Assembly: GCF_003858645.1 (NCBI RefSeq)
Contig: NZ_RQJP01000001.1
Location: 2,136,147-2,200,146, forward strand
Reading direction: 5' to 3'
Length of the DNA: 64,000 nt
Source: Larkinella knui
Lineage (GTDB): Bacteria; Bacteroidota; Bacteroidia; Cytophagales; Spirosomataceae
Positions 18,413 to 25,818 of this stretch are shown piece after piece (position 1 is the stretch's first letter; every line of letters starts with the position of its first letter). The notes under the pieces were generated by a model. It saw only the letters and a program-made list of their open reading frames with translations, did no database searches and was not told the DNA's origin. Both the position numbers and the translations under genes were made by a program.

Positions 18413-19837
18413 ATGGAACGCATTACGCAGACATTATCCATATTGACTGAAGCCGACAAGGAAAGCGCAGATGAACCCCGGGTGCTGGAAGACGAACTGG
18501 CGGTGGGCAAAAAACGGCTTTACATCGAAAGCTACGGCTGCCAGATGAATTTTTCAGATAGCGAAATTGTGGCATCGGTGATGCGGAATGCGGGGTTTGC
18601 CACCACCGCCAGTGCCGACGATGCCGACGTTATCTTCCTGAATACCTGCGCGATTCGTGACAATGCCGAGCAGAAAGTCCGCAACCGGCTGAAGCAACTC
18701 AATATTCTAAAAAAACGGAAACCGGAATTGCTGGTTGGCATGCTGGGCTGCATGGCCGAACGGTTGAAAGCCAAGTTGCTGGAAGAAGAAAAAATGGTGG
18801 ACATCGTGGCCGGACCGGATGCCTACCGCGATATTCCGAAACTGGTGGAGGAAGCGGAATCGGGACAGAAAGCCGTCAACGTTTTTCTGTCACGCGAGGA
18901 AACCTACGCCGATATTTCGCCGATCCGCCTGAATTCCAACGGTGTAACCGCTTTTATTTCCATCATGCGCGGCTGTGATAACATGTGCAGCTTCTGCGTG
19001 GTGCCCTACACCCGCGGCCGCGAACGCAGCCGCGACGCGCACTCCATCGTCCGCGAAGCCCGCGATCTTTCGGCGGCTGGTTATAAAGAAGTTACCCTGC
19101 TCGGCCAGAATGTCGACAGCTACAAATGGACCTCGGAAGACGGTCTGGAAAACGTAAATTTTGCCCAGTTGCTCGAACGGGTGGCCCTGGTAGACCCCGA
19201 CCTGCGCATCCGGTTTTCGACTTCGCATCCGAAGGACATCACCGACGAGGTGTTGCACACAATGGCGAAATACGACAACATCTGCAAATACATTCACCTG
19301 CCCGCCCAGAGCGGGAACGACCGGATTCTCAAGCTGATGAACCGGACGTACGACCGCGCCTGGTATATTCAGAAAATTGACCGGATTCGGGCCATTCTGG
19401 GCGAAGATTGCGGTATTTCGCACGATATGATTTCTGGTTTCTGTTCCGAAACGGAAGAAGAACATCAGGATACGTTATCCTTGCTGGAATACGTCCGGTA
19501 TGATTACGGCTACATGTTTGCCTATTCCGAGCGTCCGGGCACGCCGGCGGCCAAAAAATACGCCGATGACGTACCGTACGAAGTCAAACTCCGTCGGTTG
19601 AACGAGATCATTGCCTTGCAACGTGAACTGTCGCTGGAACGCAATCAGCGGCACATTGGTCAGGTTCAGCGGGTGCTGATCGAAGGGTTTTCCAAACGCT
19701 CCGACGATTTCCTGTGCGGCCGTAATGACCACAACAAAATGGTGGTTTTCCCGAAAGGCGATTATCAGAAAGGCCAGTATGTCAATGTGTTGGTAACGGA
19801 TTGCACCGCGGCAACACTGCGGGGCGTTACGGTTTAA
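18413..19837 (+). CDS. miaB: tRNA-2-methylthio-N6-dimethylallyladenosine synthase
   Basis: A 474-residue radical-SAM methylthiotransferase that converts i6A37 to ms2i6A37 in tRNA. The N-terminal UPF0004 domain has cluster cysteines in [18 protein letters not shown] and GCMAERLK. The radical-SAM motif is [10 protein letters not shown] (CxxxCxxC). The C-terminal TRAM domain (about 405-474) ends in TAATLRGV. The N-terminal 25 residues are an extension typical of Bacteroidota. It leads a same-strand run with the sigma-54 activator (22-base gap), lptE, an unknown gene and secG. Confidence 0.96.
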   Translation: MERITQTLSILTEADKESADEPRVLEDELAVGKKRLYIESYGCQMNFSDSEIVASVMRNAGFATTASADDADVIFLNTCAIRDNAEQKVRNRLKQLNILKKRKPELLVGMLGCMAERLKAKLLEEEKMVDIVAGPDAYRDIPKLVEEAESGQKAVNVFLSREETYADISPIRLNSNGVTAFISIMRGCDNMCSFCVVPYTRGRERSRDAHSIVREARDLSAAGYKEVTLLGQNVDSYKWTSEDGLENVNFAQLLERVALVDPDLRIRFSTSHPKDITDEVLHTMAKYDNICKYIHLPAQSGNDRILKLMNRTYDRAWYIQKIDRIRAILGEDCGISHDMISGFCSETEEEHQDTLSLLEYVRYDYGYMFAYSERPGTPAAKKYADDVPYEVKLRRLNEIIALQRELSLERNQRHIGQVQRVLIEGFSKRSDDFLCGRNDHNKMVVFPKGDYQKGQYVNVLVTDCTAATLRGVTV

Positions 19838-19859
19838 GAGTTCTCCATTTCCAGTATTT

Positions 19860-21161
19860 ATGAATTTAAAAGAAATCCAGTCGGTCAAGCTGCGGTTCGG
19901 CATTATTGGGAATGCGCCGGCGCTGAATTACGCCATCAACGTGGGCATTCAGGTGGCGGCTACGGATTTGACCGTACTGATAACGGGTGAAAGCGGAAGT
20001 GGAAAAGAGTCATTTTCGAAGATAATCCATAGCCTCAGCAGCCGCAAACACGGCCAGTTTATTGCCATCAACTGCGGAGCCATTCCCGAAGGAACCATTG
20101 ATTCGGAGCTGTTTGGCCACGAAAAAGGGTCATTTACCGGCGCTGTCGATCAACGGAAGGGTTATTTTGAAACTACCAACGGCGGCACTATTTTTCTGGA
20201 TGAAATTGGTGAAATGCCCATGGGGACTCAGGCCCGGCTTTTGCGGGTCCTCGAAAACGGGGAGTTTATCCGCGTGGGCTCCTCAAAAGTGCAAAAAACC
20301 GATGTTCGGGTCGTTGCGGCTACCAATGTCAATCTGCTGGCAGCCGTTGAACAGGGCAAATTTCGGGAAGATTTGTATTATCGGCTGAATACCGTGCCGA
20401 TCTACGTGCCCCCCCTCCGCGAACGCGGGGAAGACATCGAGTTGCTTTTTCGGAAATTTACGACTGATTTTGCCGAACGCTACCGGATTGCCCCCATCCA
20501 ACTGTCGGAAGCGGCCAAGTTGCTGCTGTTACGGTACCCGTTTCCGGGTAATATCCGCCAGCTAAAAAACATCGCCGAACAGACGTCCATTCTCGAATCG
20601 GAGAATACGAAAGTAATTGAAGCCGAAACACTGGCCAAGTATTTGCCGCCGGTTTCATCGCAGTCGCCCCAGTCGCCGATGGTGTTGCCGGGGGGGCATG
20701 CGGAAAATAATTTCTCGGAGCGCGAACTGCTTTACAAAGTTCTGTTTGACATGCGCCGGGACATGAATGACCTGAAACGGCTCGTACTCGACGTCCTGAA
20801 GAATGAAAAGAATGGGCACGAAATTCTCAACAACCACAAGGATTTATTCGATACCGTTCAGTCGAACGATTTGATGCCGGAACCCGAACAACCCGTAACC
20901 CGTCTGCTCCCACCGGCTAATTTGCTGGATGTCAACGAGTATGATGCAGCCGATGCCACCAGCGATGTAACGGTAGAAGACATTAGCCACGAGACTGAAG
21001 AAGATGATTCTTTATCGCTGGAGAAAAAAGAAAAGGAAATGATTGTCAAGGCGTTACGGCGGAACAACAACAAAAGAAAATACGCAGCCCAGGCACTCGG
21101 CATTTCCGAACGGACGTTATACCGGAAGATTAAACAATATCAAATCGATGAAGAAGGCTAA
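19860..21161 (+). CDS. Sigma-54-dependent transcriptional activator, no receiver domain
   Basis: A 433-residue enhancer-binding protein. The AAA+ domain begins almost at the N-terminus: Walker A GESGSGKE, the sigma-54 contact loop as GSFTGA instead of the usual GAFTGA, Walker B IFLDEIGEM and a sensor region up to about residue 260. A long acidic linker follows, and a Fis-type helix-turn-helix closes the protein (MIVKALRRNNNKRKYAAQAL, then GISERTLYRKIKQYQI). No receiver, PAS or GAF domain is present, so activity is probably set by partner proteins or by level. The position between miaB and lptE is conserved in Bacteroidota, suggesting a role linked to the envelope. Confidence 0.9.
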   Translation: MNLKEIQSVKLRFGIIGNAPALNYAINVGIQVAATDLTVLITGESGSGKESFSKIIHSLSSRKHGQFIAINCGAIPEGTIDSELFGHEKGSFTGAVDQRKGYFETTNGGTIFLDEIGEMPMGTQARLLRVLENGEFIRVGSSKVQKTDVRVVAATNVNLLAAVEQGKFREDLYYRLNTVPIYVPPLRERGEDIELLFRKFTTDFAERYRIAPIQLSEAAKLLLLRYPFPGNIRQLKNIAEQTSILESENTKVIEAETLAKYLPPVSSQSPQSPMVLPGGHAENNFSERELLYKVLFDMRRDMNDLKRLVLDVLKNEKNGHEILNNHKDLFDTVQSNDLMPEPEQPVTRLLPPANLLDVNEYDAADATSDVTVEDISHETEEDDSLSLEKKEKEMIVKALRRNNNKRKYAAQALGISERTLYRKIKQYQIDEEG

Positions 21162-21164
21162 AAG

Positions 21165-21288
21165 AGTGAAAAGTGAAGACGGGGCCGCCCGGCGGTTAAC
21201 AATGAAGAGTTATGCAGCAGGAGTAAAAAGCAATCTCGTCCGAGGTTTAGTTTTAGTCTTCATTCTTAACGCTTCACTCTTCACTCTC
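21165..21288. repeat. Low-complexity inverted repeat covering the lptE start and signal sequence
   Basis: Left-hand segments gagtgaaaagtgaag (near 21165-21179) and gttaacaatgaagag (near 21195-21210) are matched in reverse order by tcttcattcttaac (from about 21258) and cttcactcttcactctc (to 21288). The right arm is translated as part of the LptE signal peptide. Confidence 0.55.
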
Positions 21289-21741
21289 TCCTGCGGAAAA
21301 TATTCCTTTACGGGCACGACGCTCGATCCGAATATCAAGACCATCACGGTGAATACCTTCACGACGTCGGCGGCTGGTGGTCCGGCCAATTTGACGTTGA
21401 CATTTACCGAAAAGCTGAAAGAATATTACCAGCGCTACACCAACATGAAGGTGGTTCCGGCCAACGGCGACATTGTGCTCGAAGGTTCGATTACGGGCTA
21501 CGATGTTTTGCCCGTTGCCGCAACGGCTTCGGATCAGGCGGCTCAGAACCGTTTGCAGATCACCGTTCAGGTGCGTTTTTCCAATTCGAAAGACGAAACC
21601 AAGAACTTCGACCAGCCTTTTTCATTTTACCAGGATTTTCCGGCGAATCAAACACTCACCCAAAGTGAAAGCCGCCTTGTACCCAAGATTCAGGATCAGC
21701 TGGTATTGGATATTTTTAACAAAACGGCCGCAGATTGGTAA
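21202..21741 (+). CDS. lptE: LptE-family LPS assembly lipoprotein
   Basis: A 179-residue outer-membrane lipoprotein. The signal peptide ends in ASLFTLSC with Cys31 as lipid anchor, followed by GKYSFTGTTLDPNIKTITV, the usual opening of Bacteroidota LptE. In the LPS export machine LptE plugs and stabilises the LptD barrel. The start at 21202 gives a normal-length signal peptide; an in-frame ATG at 21148 overlaps the preceding gene. The C-terminal SESRLVPKIQDQLVLDIFNK is family-typical. The order miaB, activator, lptE, unknown, secG is a recognised Bacteroidota arrangement. Oddly, its signal sequence is encoded within an inverted repeat. Confidence 0.85.
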   Translation: MKSYAAGVKSNLVRGLVLVFILNASLFTLSCGKYSFTGTTLDPNIKTITVNTFTTSAAGGPANLTLTFTEKLKEYYQRYTNMKVVPANGDIVLEGSITGYDVLPVAATASDQAAQNRLQITVQVRFSNSKDETKNFDQPFSFYQDFPANQTLTQSESRLVPKIQDQLVLDIFNKTAADW

Positions 21742-21869
21742 AAACGCGGTTTTGCTTTGGAAATGGTTTCCTTTTACCCCGTTAATTTTAAGTGCTTTGC
21801 GAAGAGGAAACTGATAACAATTTGCTAAATTTGACCAAAGCGACATCACCTACCCGCCCCGACCATCCA

Positions 21870-22739
21870 ATGAACAAATTGGACAAAGAAACTTTTTCCT
21901 TCTGGGTAACTCACCCTGAGGAGTTATTACCTTCTGATTTACAACAACTAAAGGAGGCCATCTCGGCTTATCCGTATTGTCAGTCGCTGTATTTGCTGGC
22001 CGCCAAAGCCACGTCCGTCCACCAGAAAAGCCACGCCATCGAATACATCCGGCAGGCAGCAGCCCACGCCCTGAGTCGCAATGCGCTCCGGAAATTGATC
22101 GAAAATGAATTTCAGTGGTCCGAAAATCTGTTGAGTCGCCTGAATGAGCTGTCGCTTAAACAAGTACCCATTCCGGACGATTACAAGAAAGAAAGCTACG
22201 AGTTGTTCAAACGGAAAGCCGAGGAAAGTCATACGTTCTTCTCCAATCCCATTTTTGATTTTGCCAAATCAGTCGGTGAGCTTCCCATCCTTGAAACACC
22301 ACCGGACGACGGAAAAGACCAACCGGAAGCTATCGCCGAAATTTTGCCGATGATCGATGAATCGCTTATCGCCGAGACGGTGATTCAAACCACGCTGGAA
22401 CAGCAGGAACCAGCCGCCGAAGAACCGGAAGCGGTTTCAGCGCCGGACCCCGAGCGCAACCGGCAACTGCGCATTATCGAGGATTTCATCAAACGGGAAC
22501 CCATGATTCAGCGCCCGCGTCTGCACACCACCGAACAGGCCGATCAGGAAGATCTAACGCGCCGGATGCCGGTCAATTCGGGGGCACCGGTCACCGAAGC
22601 GTTTGCCCAAATCCTGGCCAGACAGGGCAAGTCGGAGCGCGCGATTGACATTTACGTGAAACTTATGTTGAAAAATCCGGAAAAAAAGGTTTATTTTGCG
22701 GAGAAAATTGCGGCTTTAAAACGGCCACAGGATCAGTAA
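21870..22739 (+). CDS. Conserved cytoplasmic protein of the lptE-secG cluster
   Basis: A 289-residue soluble protein. The N-terminal half is helical (FWVTHPEELLPSDLQQLKEA, ISAYPYCQSLYLLAAKATS) and the last 35 residues look like a single TPR motif (AFAQILARQGKSERAIDIYV). The middle (about 145-240) is acidic and proline-rich, probably disordered. No enzyme motif is visible. The ATG at 21870 was chosen; the longer frame begins in the gap after lptE. Its fixed place between lptE and secG in related genomes suggests a role in envelope biogenesis or secretion, but this is only inferred. Confidence 0.75.
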   Translation: MNKLDKETFSFWVTHPEELLPSDLQQLKEAISAYPYCQSLYLLAAKATSVHQKSHAIEYIRQAAAHALSRNALRKLIENEFQWSENLLSRLNELSLKQVPIPDDYKKESYELFKRKAEESHTFFSNPIFDFAKSVGELPILETPPDDGKDQPEAIAEILPMIDESLIAETVIQTTLEQQEPAAEEPEAVSAPDPERNRQLRIIEDFIKREPMIQRPRLHTTEQADQEDLTRRMPVNSGAPVTEAFAQILARQGKSERAIDIYVKLMLKNPEKKVYFAEKIAALKRPQDQ

Positions 22740-22797
22740 CGGATTCCTTTCAATAACCACAATACGCATACTAAAATAACCGCAAGGGCGAATCGAA

Positions 22798-23169
22798 ATG
22801 CTAACGGCAATCATTGTATTAATTTGTATCTGTACCGTACTGCTGATTTTGGTGGTACTCATTCAAAATTCAAAAGGGGGCGGTTTGTCCGGTGAATTTG
22901 GGGGCCTGGGTTCCAACCAGTTAATGGGTGTCAAGAAAACAACCGATTTGCTGGAACAGGTTACCTGGGGACTTGGCATCGCCATCATGCTGTTAACGCT
23001 TTCGACGTACATCGTGGTCGACCGGAATCCCGTTGGTGCCAGCATCAATAGCGCTAACGTCGACGCTGCGGCTACCAAAACCGTTCCGGGTGCAGGCTTG
23101 CAAGCGCCAGCCCAGAAACAGCCGGCGGCTCCGGCCACGGCGCCACAAAGCGGAACGGCGGCTAAATAG
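22798..23169 (+). CDS. secG: Preprotein translocase subunit SecG
   Basis: A 123-residue membrane protein with two helices: MLTAIIVLICICTVLLILVV and, after the conserved GGGLSGEFGGLGSNQLMGVK loop, a second near residues 57-76. SecG speeds protein export through SecYEG. The C-terminal 45 residues are a flexible Ala/Pro/Thr-rich tail, common in Bacteroidota SecG. It ends the miaB-secG run and is followed by a clear terminator. Confidence 0.94.
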   Translation: MLTAIIVLICICTVLLILVVLIQNSKGGGLSGEFGGLGSNQLMGVKKTTDLLEQVTWGLGIAIMLLTLSTYIVVDRNPVGASINSANVDAAATKTVPGAGLQAPAQKQPAAPATAPQSGTAAK

Positions 23170-23215
23170 TCCTGCCATACAGAAAGAATCGTTGAACTTT
23201 AAGGTATTGACTTTC

Positions 23216-23254
23216 AGGCCCGTAGGAATTAATAAACCCTGCGGGCCTTTTTTT
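23216..23254 (+). terminator. Terminator of the miaB-secG operon
   Basis: aggcccg (23216-23222) pairs with cgggcct (23242-23248), with further partial pairing inside, and a run of seven T follows. It lies 46 bases past the secG stop. Confidence 0.9.
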
Positions 23255-23343
23255 GATCATAATTTTTGATTCAGAAAGTATAAACCCGCGGATCGGTTTC
23301 GTTGTAAATGAAGGTTTTGCATCCTGAATCTTCGTCCAGCCTG

Positions 23344-23922
23344 ATGAGAAAAAGTGCCCTTGCCCCGTTTGCCGTCATTGTTTGCCTGTTCACTGCCTCC
23401 TGTCATCGTCCCTACGCACGATACCAGCCCATACCCGTTGAATCCTTCCGCTCGTCGGGGAAACCCGAAACGGGGCCGACAGCGAGTGATTCAGCCGTTG
23501 TTCGGGCCACGGAATTAACCGCTGAAGCTCCGGAACCGGAACCCTCTCAGCCGGACTTTTACGCTTCCGCGACGGGTATTCCACCCACGCAAACGGTTCA
23601 GCAACGCGCTCGTCAGGCTACTACAGCGCTGGTCAATTCATCAGCCCGCGCTTCCGAAACCAGCGCCTTGCCGCAACCCCGGCCAAAAACCGGTAAGAAA
23701 AAGACCTTGCGTGAAATACTGGGCCTAAAGCCCCGGAAGAAACTCAACTGGTGGCAACGCATTCCGTGGCAACTCAAGGCGTCGGTTCCGGTTATTGGCG
23801 TTGCCATTGTTTTTGCCGTTCTCAACATCAGCATTCTCGCCATCATCTTCGGGCTGTTAGGGGCCTTCCTGCTCATTCGCGGGCTTAAGAAAACATTCCG
23901 CGTTCGTCGTCCGTGGTTTTAA
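23344..23922 (+). CDS. Lipoprotein with C-terminal membrane helices, function unknown
   Basis: A 192-residue protein whose signal peptide ends in the lipobox FTASC. The middle is Pro/Ser/Ala-rich and probably disordered; the C-terminus carries a basic stretch (PRKKLNWWQRIPWQLK) and two hydrophobic helices (VPVIGVAIVFAVLNIS and ILAIIFGLLGAFLLIRGL). Such lipoproteins with a terminal hydrophobic hairpin are frequent in Cytophagales; no function is known to me. The ATG at 23344 was chosen over one 36 bases upstream since it gives a compact signal sequence. It converges on the DUF2490 gene with seven bases between them. Confidence 0.65.
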   Translation: MRKSALAPFAVIVCLFTASCHRPYARYQPIPVESFRSSGKPETGPTASDSAVVRATELTAEAPEPEPSQPDFYASATGIPPTQTVQQRARQATTALVNSSARASETSALPQPRPKTGKKKTLREILGLKPRKKLNWWQRIPWQLKASVPVIGVAIVFAVLNISILAIIFGLLGAFLLIRGLKKTFRVRRPWF

Positions 23923-23929
23923 ACGGCAG

Positions 23930-24757
23930 TTAATCCATTTGGGTAGGCAAGCGCTCCCGTTCGCCATTTTTGCGGTGGAGACGGTACATGATCGACAACA
24001 CCACATTGTCCTTTCCACCGTTTCGCACCGGAGCCTGGTCGTATTGATTGATCCAACCCGCCTGCAAAATCCAGTGGCGGTCGATCTGATAGCCTAAGCC
24101 CGCATAAATCCGGTTGCGCTCCAGGTGAGGAGCTTTGAAGTTCAGAAAAAGTTCGTCATAAATCGAGACAAAAACGGTTTTGGGCTTAATGGTCGTTCCA
24201 TTTAACGGAATGATCATGTTCATCCGGTAACGAACCCGGTTGCGGAAGCGGCCCTGAATGGCCAGATTTTCCGGCGACGACTCGCCGAACCAGCGCTGCT
24301 CAACCCGGTAGCGGTGTTCAAATTTTAACCGGTCGACATTCTGGCTCATCGTGATCTGTTCCCACAACCGGGTTTCGATCTGCTGCGGGCCAGCCTCCAG
24401 ATCCCGGTAGTTATACGTCTGGTACCGACCGGTGGCAATCATGGCCGAAAAAGCCGGTCCTAAATCGTAACTGATTCCGCCTTTTACTTCGAAATAGTTT
24501 ACCTGATCGAAGAGCGCATTGGCTCGCACCTGAGCCTCGGCAAAACCGCCCCAGCCCCGTTCACGTGCCGGGAGTTGCACCGTACCGATAAACCACGTAC
24601 CCAGCGGATGCTGCTGGGCCAGCGCGAAGGATGGAAGCAGAAAAAAGCAGATTCCCGCCAATCGCCGGAACAACGTCAAAAAAATGGTACCGGGCAAACC
24701 GACCCGTTGGGGAACAACAACGGCGACGATTTGCGGGAAGTGGAAAGATCGAATCAT
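23930..24757 (-). CDS. DUF2490 outer-membrane beta-barrel-like protein
   Basis: A 275-residue exported protein. The signal peptide ends at about residue 48 (FFLLPSFALAQQ), leaving a mature part of amphipathic beta strands with the DUF2490 signatures LGTWFIGTVQLP, LWEQITMSQNVDRLKFEHRY and RVRYRMNMIIPLNG. The N-terminal 20 residues before the signal are unusual, so the true start may be an internal TTG. The family is predicted to be an outer-membrane barrel of unknown role. Confidence 0.8.
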   Translation of the reverse strand: MIRSFHFPQIVAVVVPQRVGLPGTIFLTLFRRLAGICFFLLPSFALAQQHPLGTWFIGTVQLPARERGWGGFAEAQVRANALFDQVNYFEVKGGISYDLGPAFSAMIATGRYQTYNYRDLEAGPQQIETRLWEQITMSQNVDRLKFEHRYRVEQRWFGESSPENLAIQGRFRNRVRYRMNMIIPLNGTTIKPKTVFVSIYDELFLNFKAPHLERNRIYAGLGYQIDRHWILQAGWINQYDQAPVRNGGKDNVVLSIMYRLHRKNGERERLPTQMD

Positions 24758-24839
24758 TCAAAAGCGGACTTGGTGTCGTGATTTCCGACAAAAATACGAA
24801 ACTCACCGCAACCGAAAAAAACCGCCAGGGCCGGAAAGA

Positions 24840-25235
24840 TCAGCTAATGAATCGAAAGGTGAATGGATACTTGTAATATTCGCCATTGTTGGCTTTCATC
24901 CCGGCGATGATGGAAAAAACCACACTCAGAATACCCAGCACGATCAGAATTGGAACGCCAATGACGACAATAATCAGCAGCAGAGCCACACAGTAAGCAA
25001 TGGTCATCGTAATCTGGAAATTAACGGCTTCTTTCCCGTGATAATCGACAAAAGCTGATTTATCCTTCTGAATCTGCCAAACCACAATGGGTCCGATAAT
25101 ATTACCAAAAGGAATAATGAAACCGGCCAGTGCGCTCAAATGCGCCAGCAAACCCCACATCCGCTCGTCGGAAGGGCTCAGGGGCGTTATGGGAGACGGA
25201 GGAGGCAGCGGGTTGTTATAGGGTTGATTTTCCAT
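24840..25235 (-). CDS. DUF4870 membrane protein
   Basis: A 131-residue protein with a proline-rich head and the DUF4870 core: DERMWGLLAHLSALAGFIIP, GPIVVWQIQKDKSAFVDYHG and KEAVNFQITMTIAY, with about three membrane helices. The start at 25235 was preferred to one 54 bases upstream because the family begins with a short polar head. Function unknown. It is divergent from the truncated sterol-desaturase gene. Confidence 0.85.
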   Translation of the reverse strand: MENQPYNNPLPPPSPITPLSPSDERMWGLLAHLSALAGFIIPFGNIIGPIVVWQIQKDKSAFVDYHGKEAVNFQITMTIAYCVALLLIIVVIGVPILIVLGILSVVFSIIAGMKANNGEYYKYPFTFRFIS

Positions 25236-25308
25236 ATGGGTAAGTGATTTAGTTACAGCCAAGTAAGGCGAAAGAAATGATTTTCGCAATCTTTGTTTAA
25301 AAATCAGT

Positions 25309-25512
25309 TTGCTGCACCGAATTCACCACGAATACAACAAACACACCAACAACTACGGCGATATTGTGTGGTGGGATATGCTGTTTGGAACCTATCAAAA
25401 TCCAAAGGCGTTCAACTCATCGTGTGGTTTTGATAACGACAAAGAGCAGCGATTGGGCGAAATGCTGCGCTCTCGGGATGTTCACAAAAAGCCCGCCAGA
25501 TCTAAAAAATGA
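25309..25512 (+). pseudogene. C-terminal remnant of a sterol desaturase/fatty acid hydroxylase
   Basis: Only about 67 residues remain, beginning at the final histidine box (HRIHHEYNKHTNNYGD) and running through WWDMLFGTYQNP to a natural basic end. Intact family members are roughly 250-300 residues with several membrane helices and three His clusters that bind a di-iron centre. Upstream in frame there is unrelated sequence and then a stop at 25264, so the larger part of the gene is gone. The 4-base ATGA overlap with the next gene is kept, suggesting a once intact operon. A start at TTG 25309 would be needed for any expression. Confidence 0.7.
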
Positions 25513-25787
25513 AACCGGTTATTACCCTCGAATACTGCCCGAAATGCGGCTGGTTGATGCGCTCCGCCTGGATGGCGCAGGAAATTCTAACGACCTTCAC
25601 CGACGACATTCACGGCGTGATGCTGCATCCCTCCGAAATCAGCGGACGGTTTTCGGTGCAAATCGATGGACAGAAGATCTTCGACCGGAAAGAAGCCGGT
25701 CGTTTTCCGGAGATCAAGGAGTTGAAGCAACTGATTCGGGACGTGGTGAATCCGGAAAAATCGCTGGGACATTCGGATAAAAAATGA
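25509..25787 (+). CDS. SelT/SelW/SelH-family redox protein (Rdx)
   Basis: A 92-residue thioredoxin-like protein of the Rdx family. The redox motif is CPKCGW near the N-terminus (residues about 10-15), where eukaryotic relatives carry selenocysteine; here both positions are cysteine. The segments ILTTFTDDIHGVMLHPSEIS and GRFSVQIDGQKIFDRKEAG are family-typical. It probably works in thiol redox chemistry, with no known bacterial substrate. It overlaps the preceding desaturase remnant by four bases, so translation may once have been coupled. Confidence 0.85.
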   Translation: MKPVITLEYCPKCGWLMRSAWMAQEILTTFTDDIHGVMLHPSEISGRFSVQIDGQKIFDRKEAGRFPEIKELKQLIRDVVNPEKSLGHSDKK

Positions 25788-25810
25788 GGGATCTGGTAGT
25801 CAGATCCCTC
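25786..25810. terminator. Hairpin between convergent SelT-like and pyc genes
   Basis: A perfect 10-bp stem, gagggatctg and cagatccctc, with a five-base loop overlaps the end of the SelT-like gene. There is no T run, so it is at best a weak bidirectional terminator. Confidence 0.5.
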
Positions 25811-25818
25811 GCTACGTT

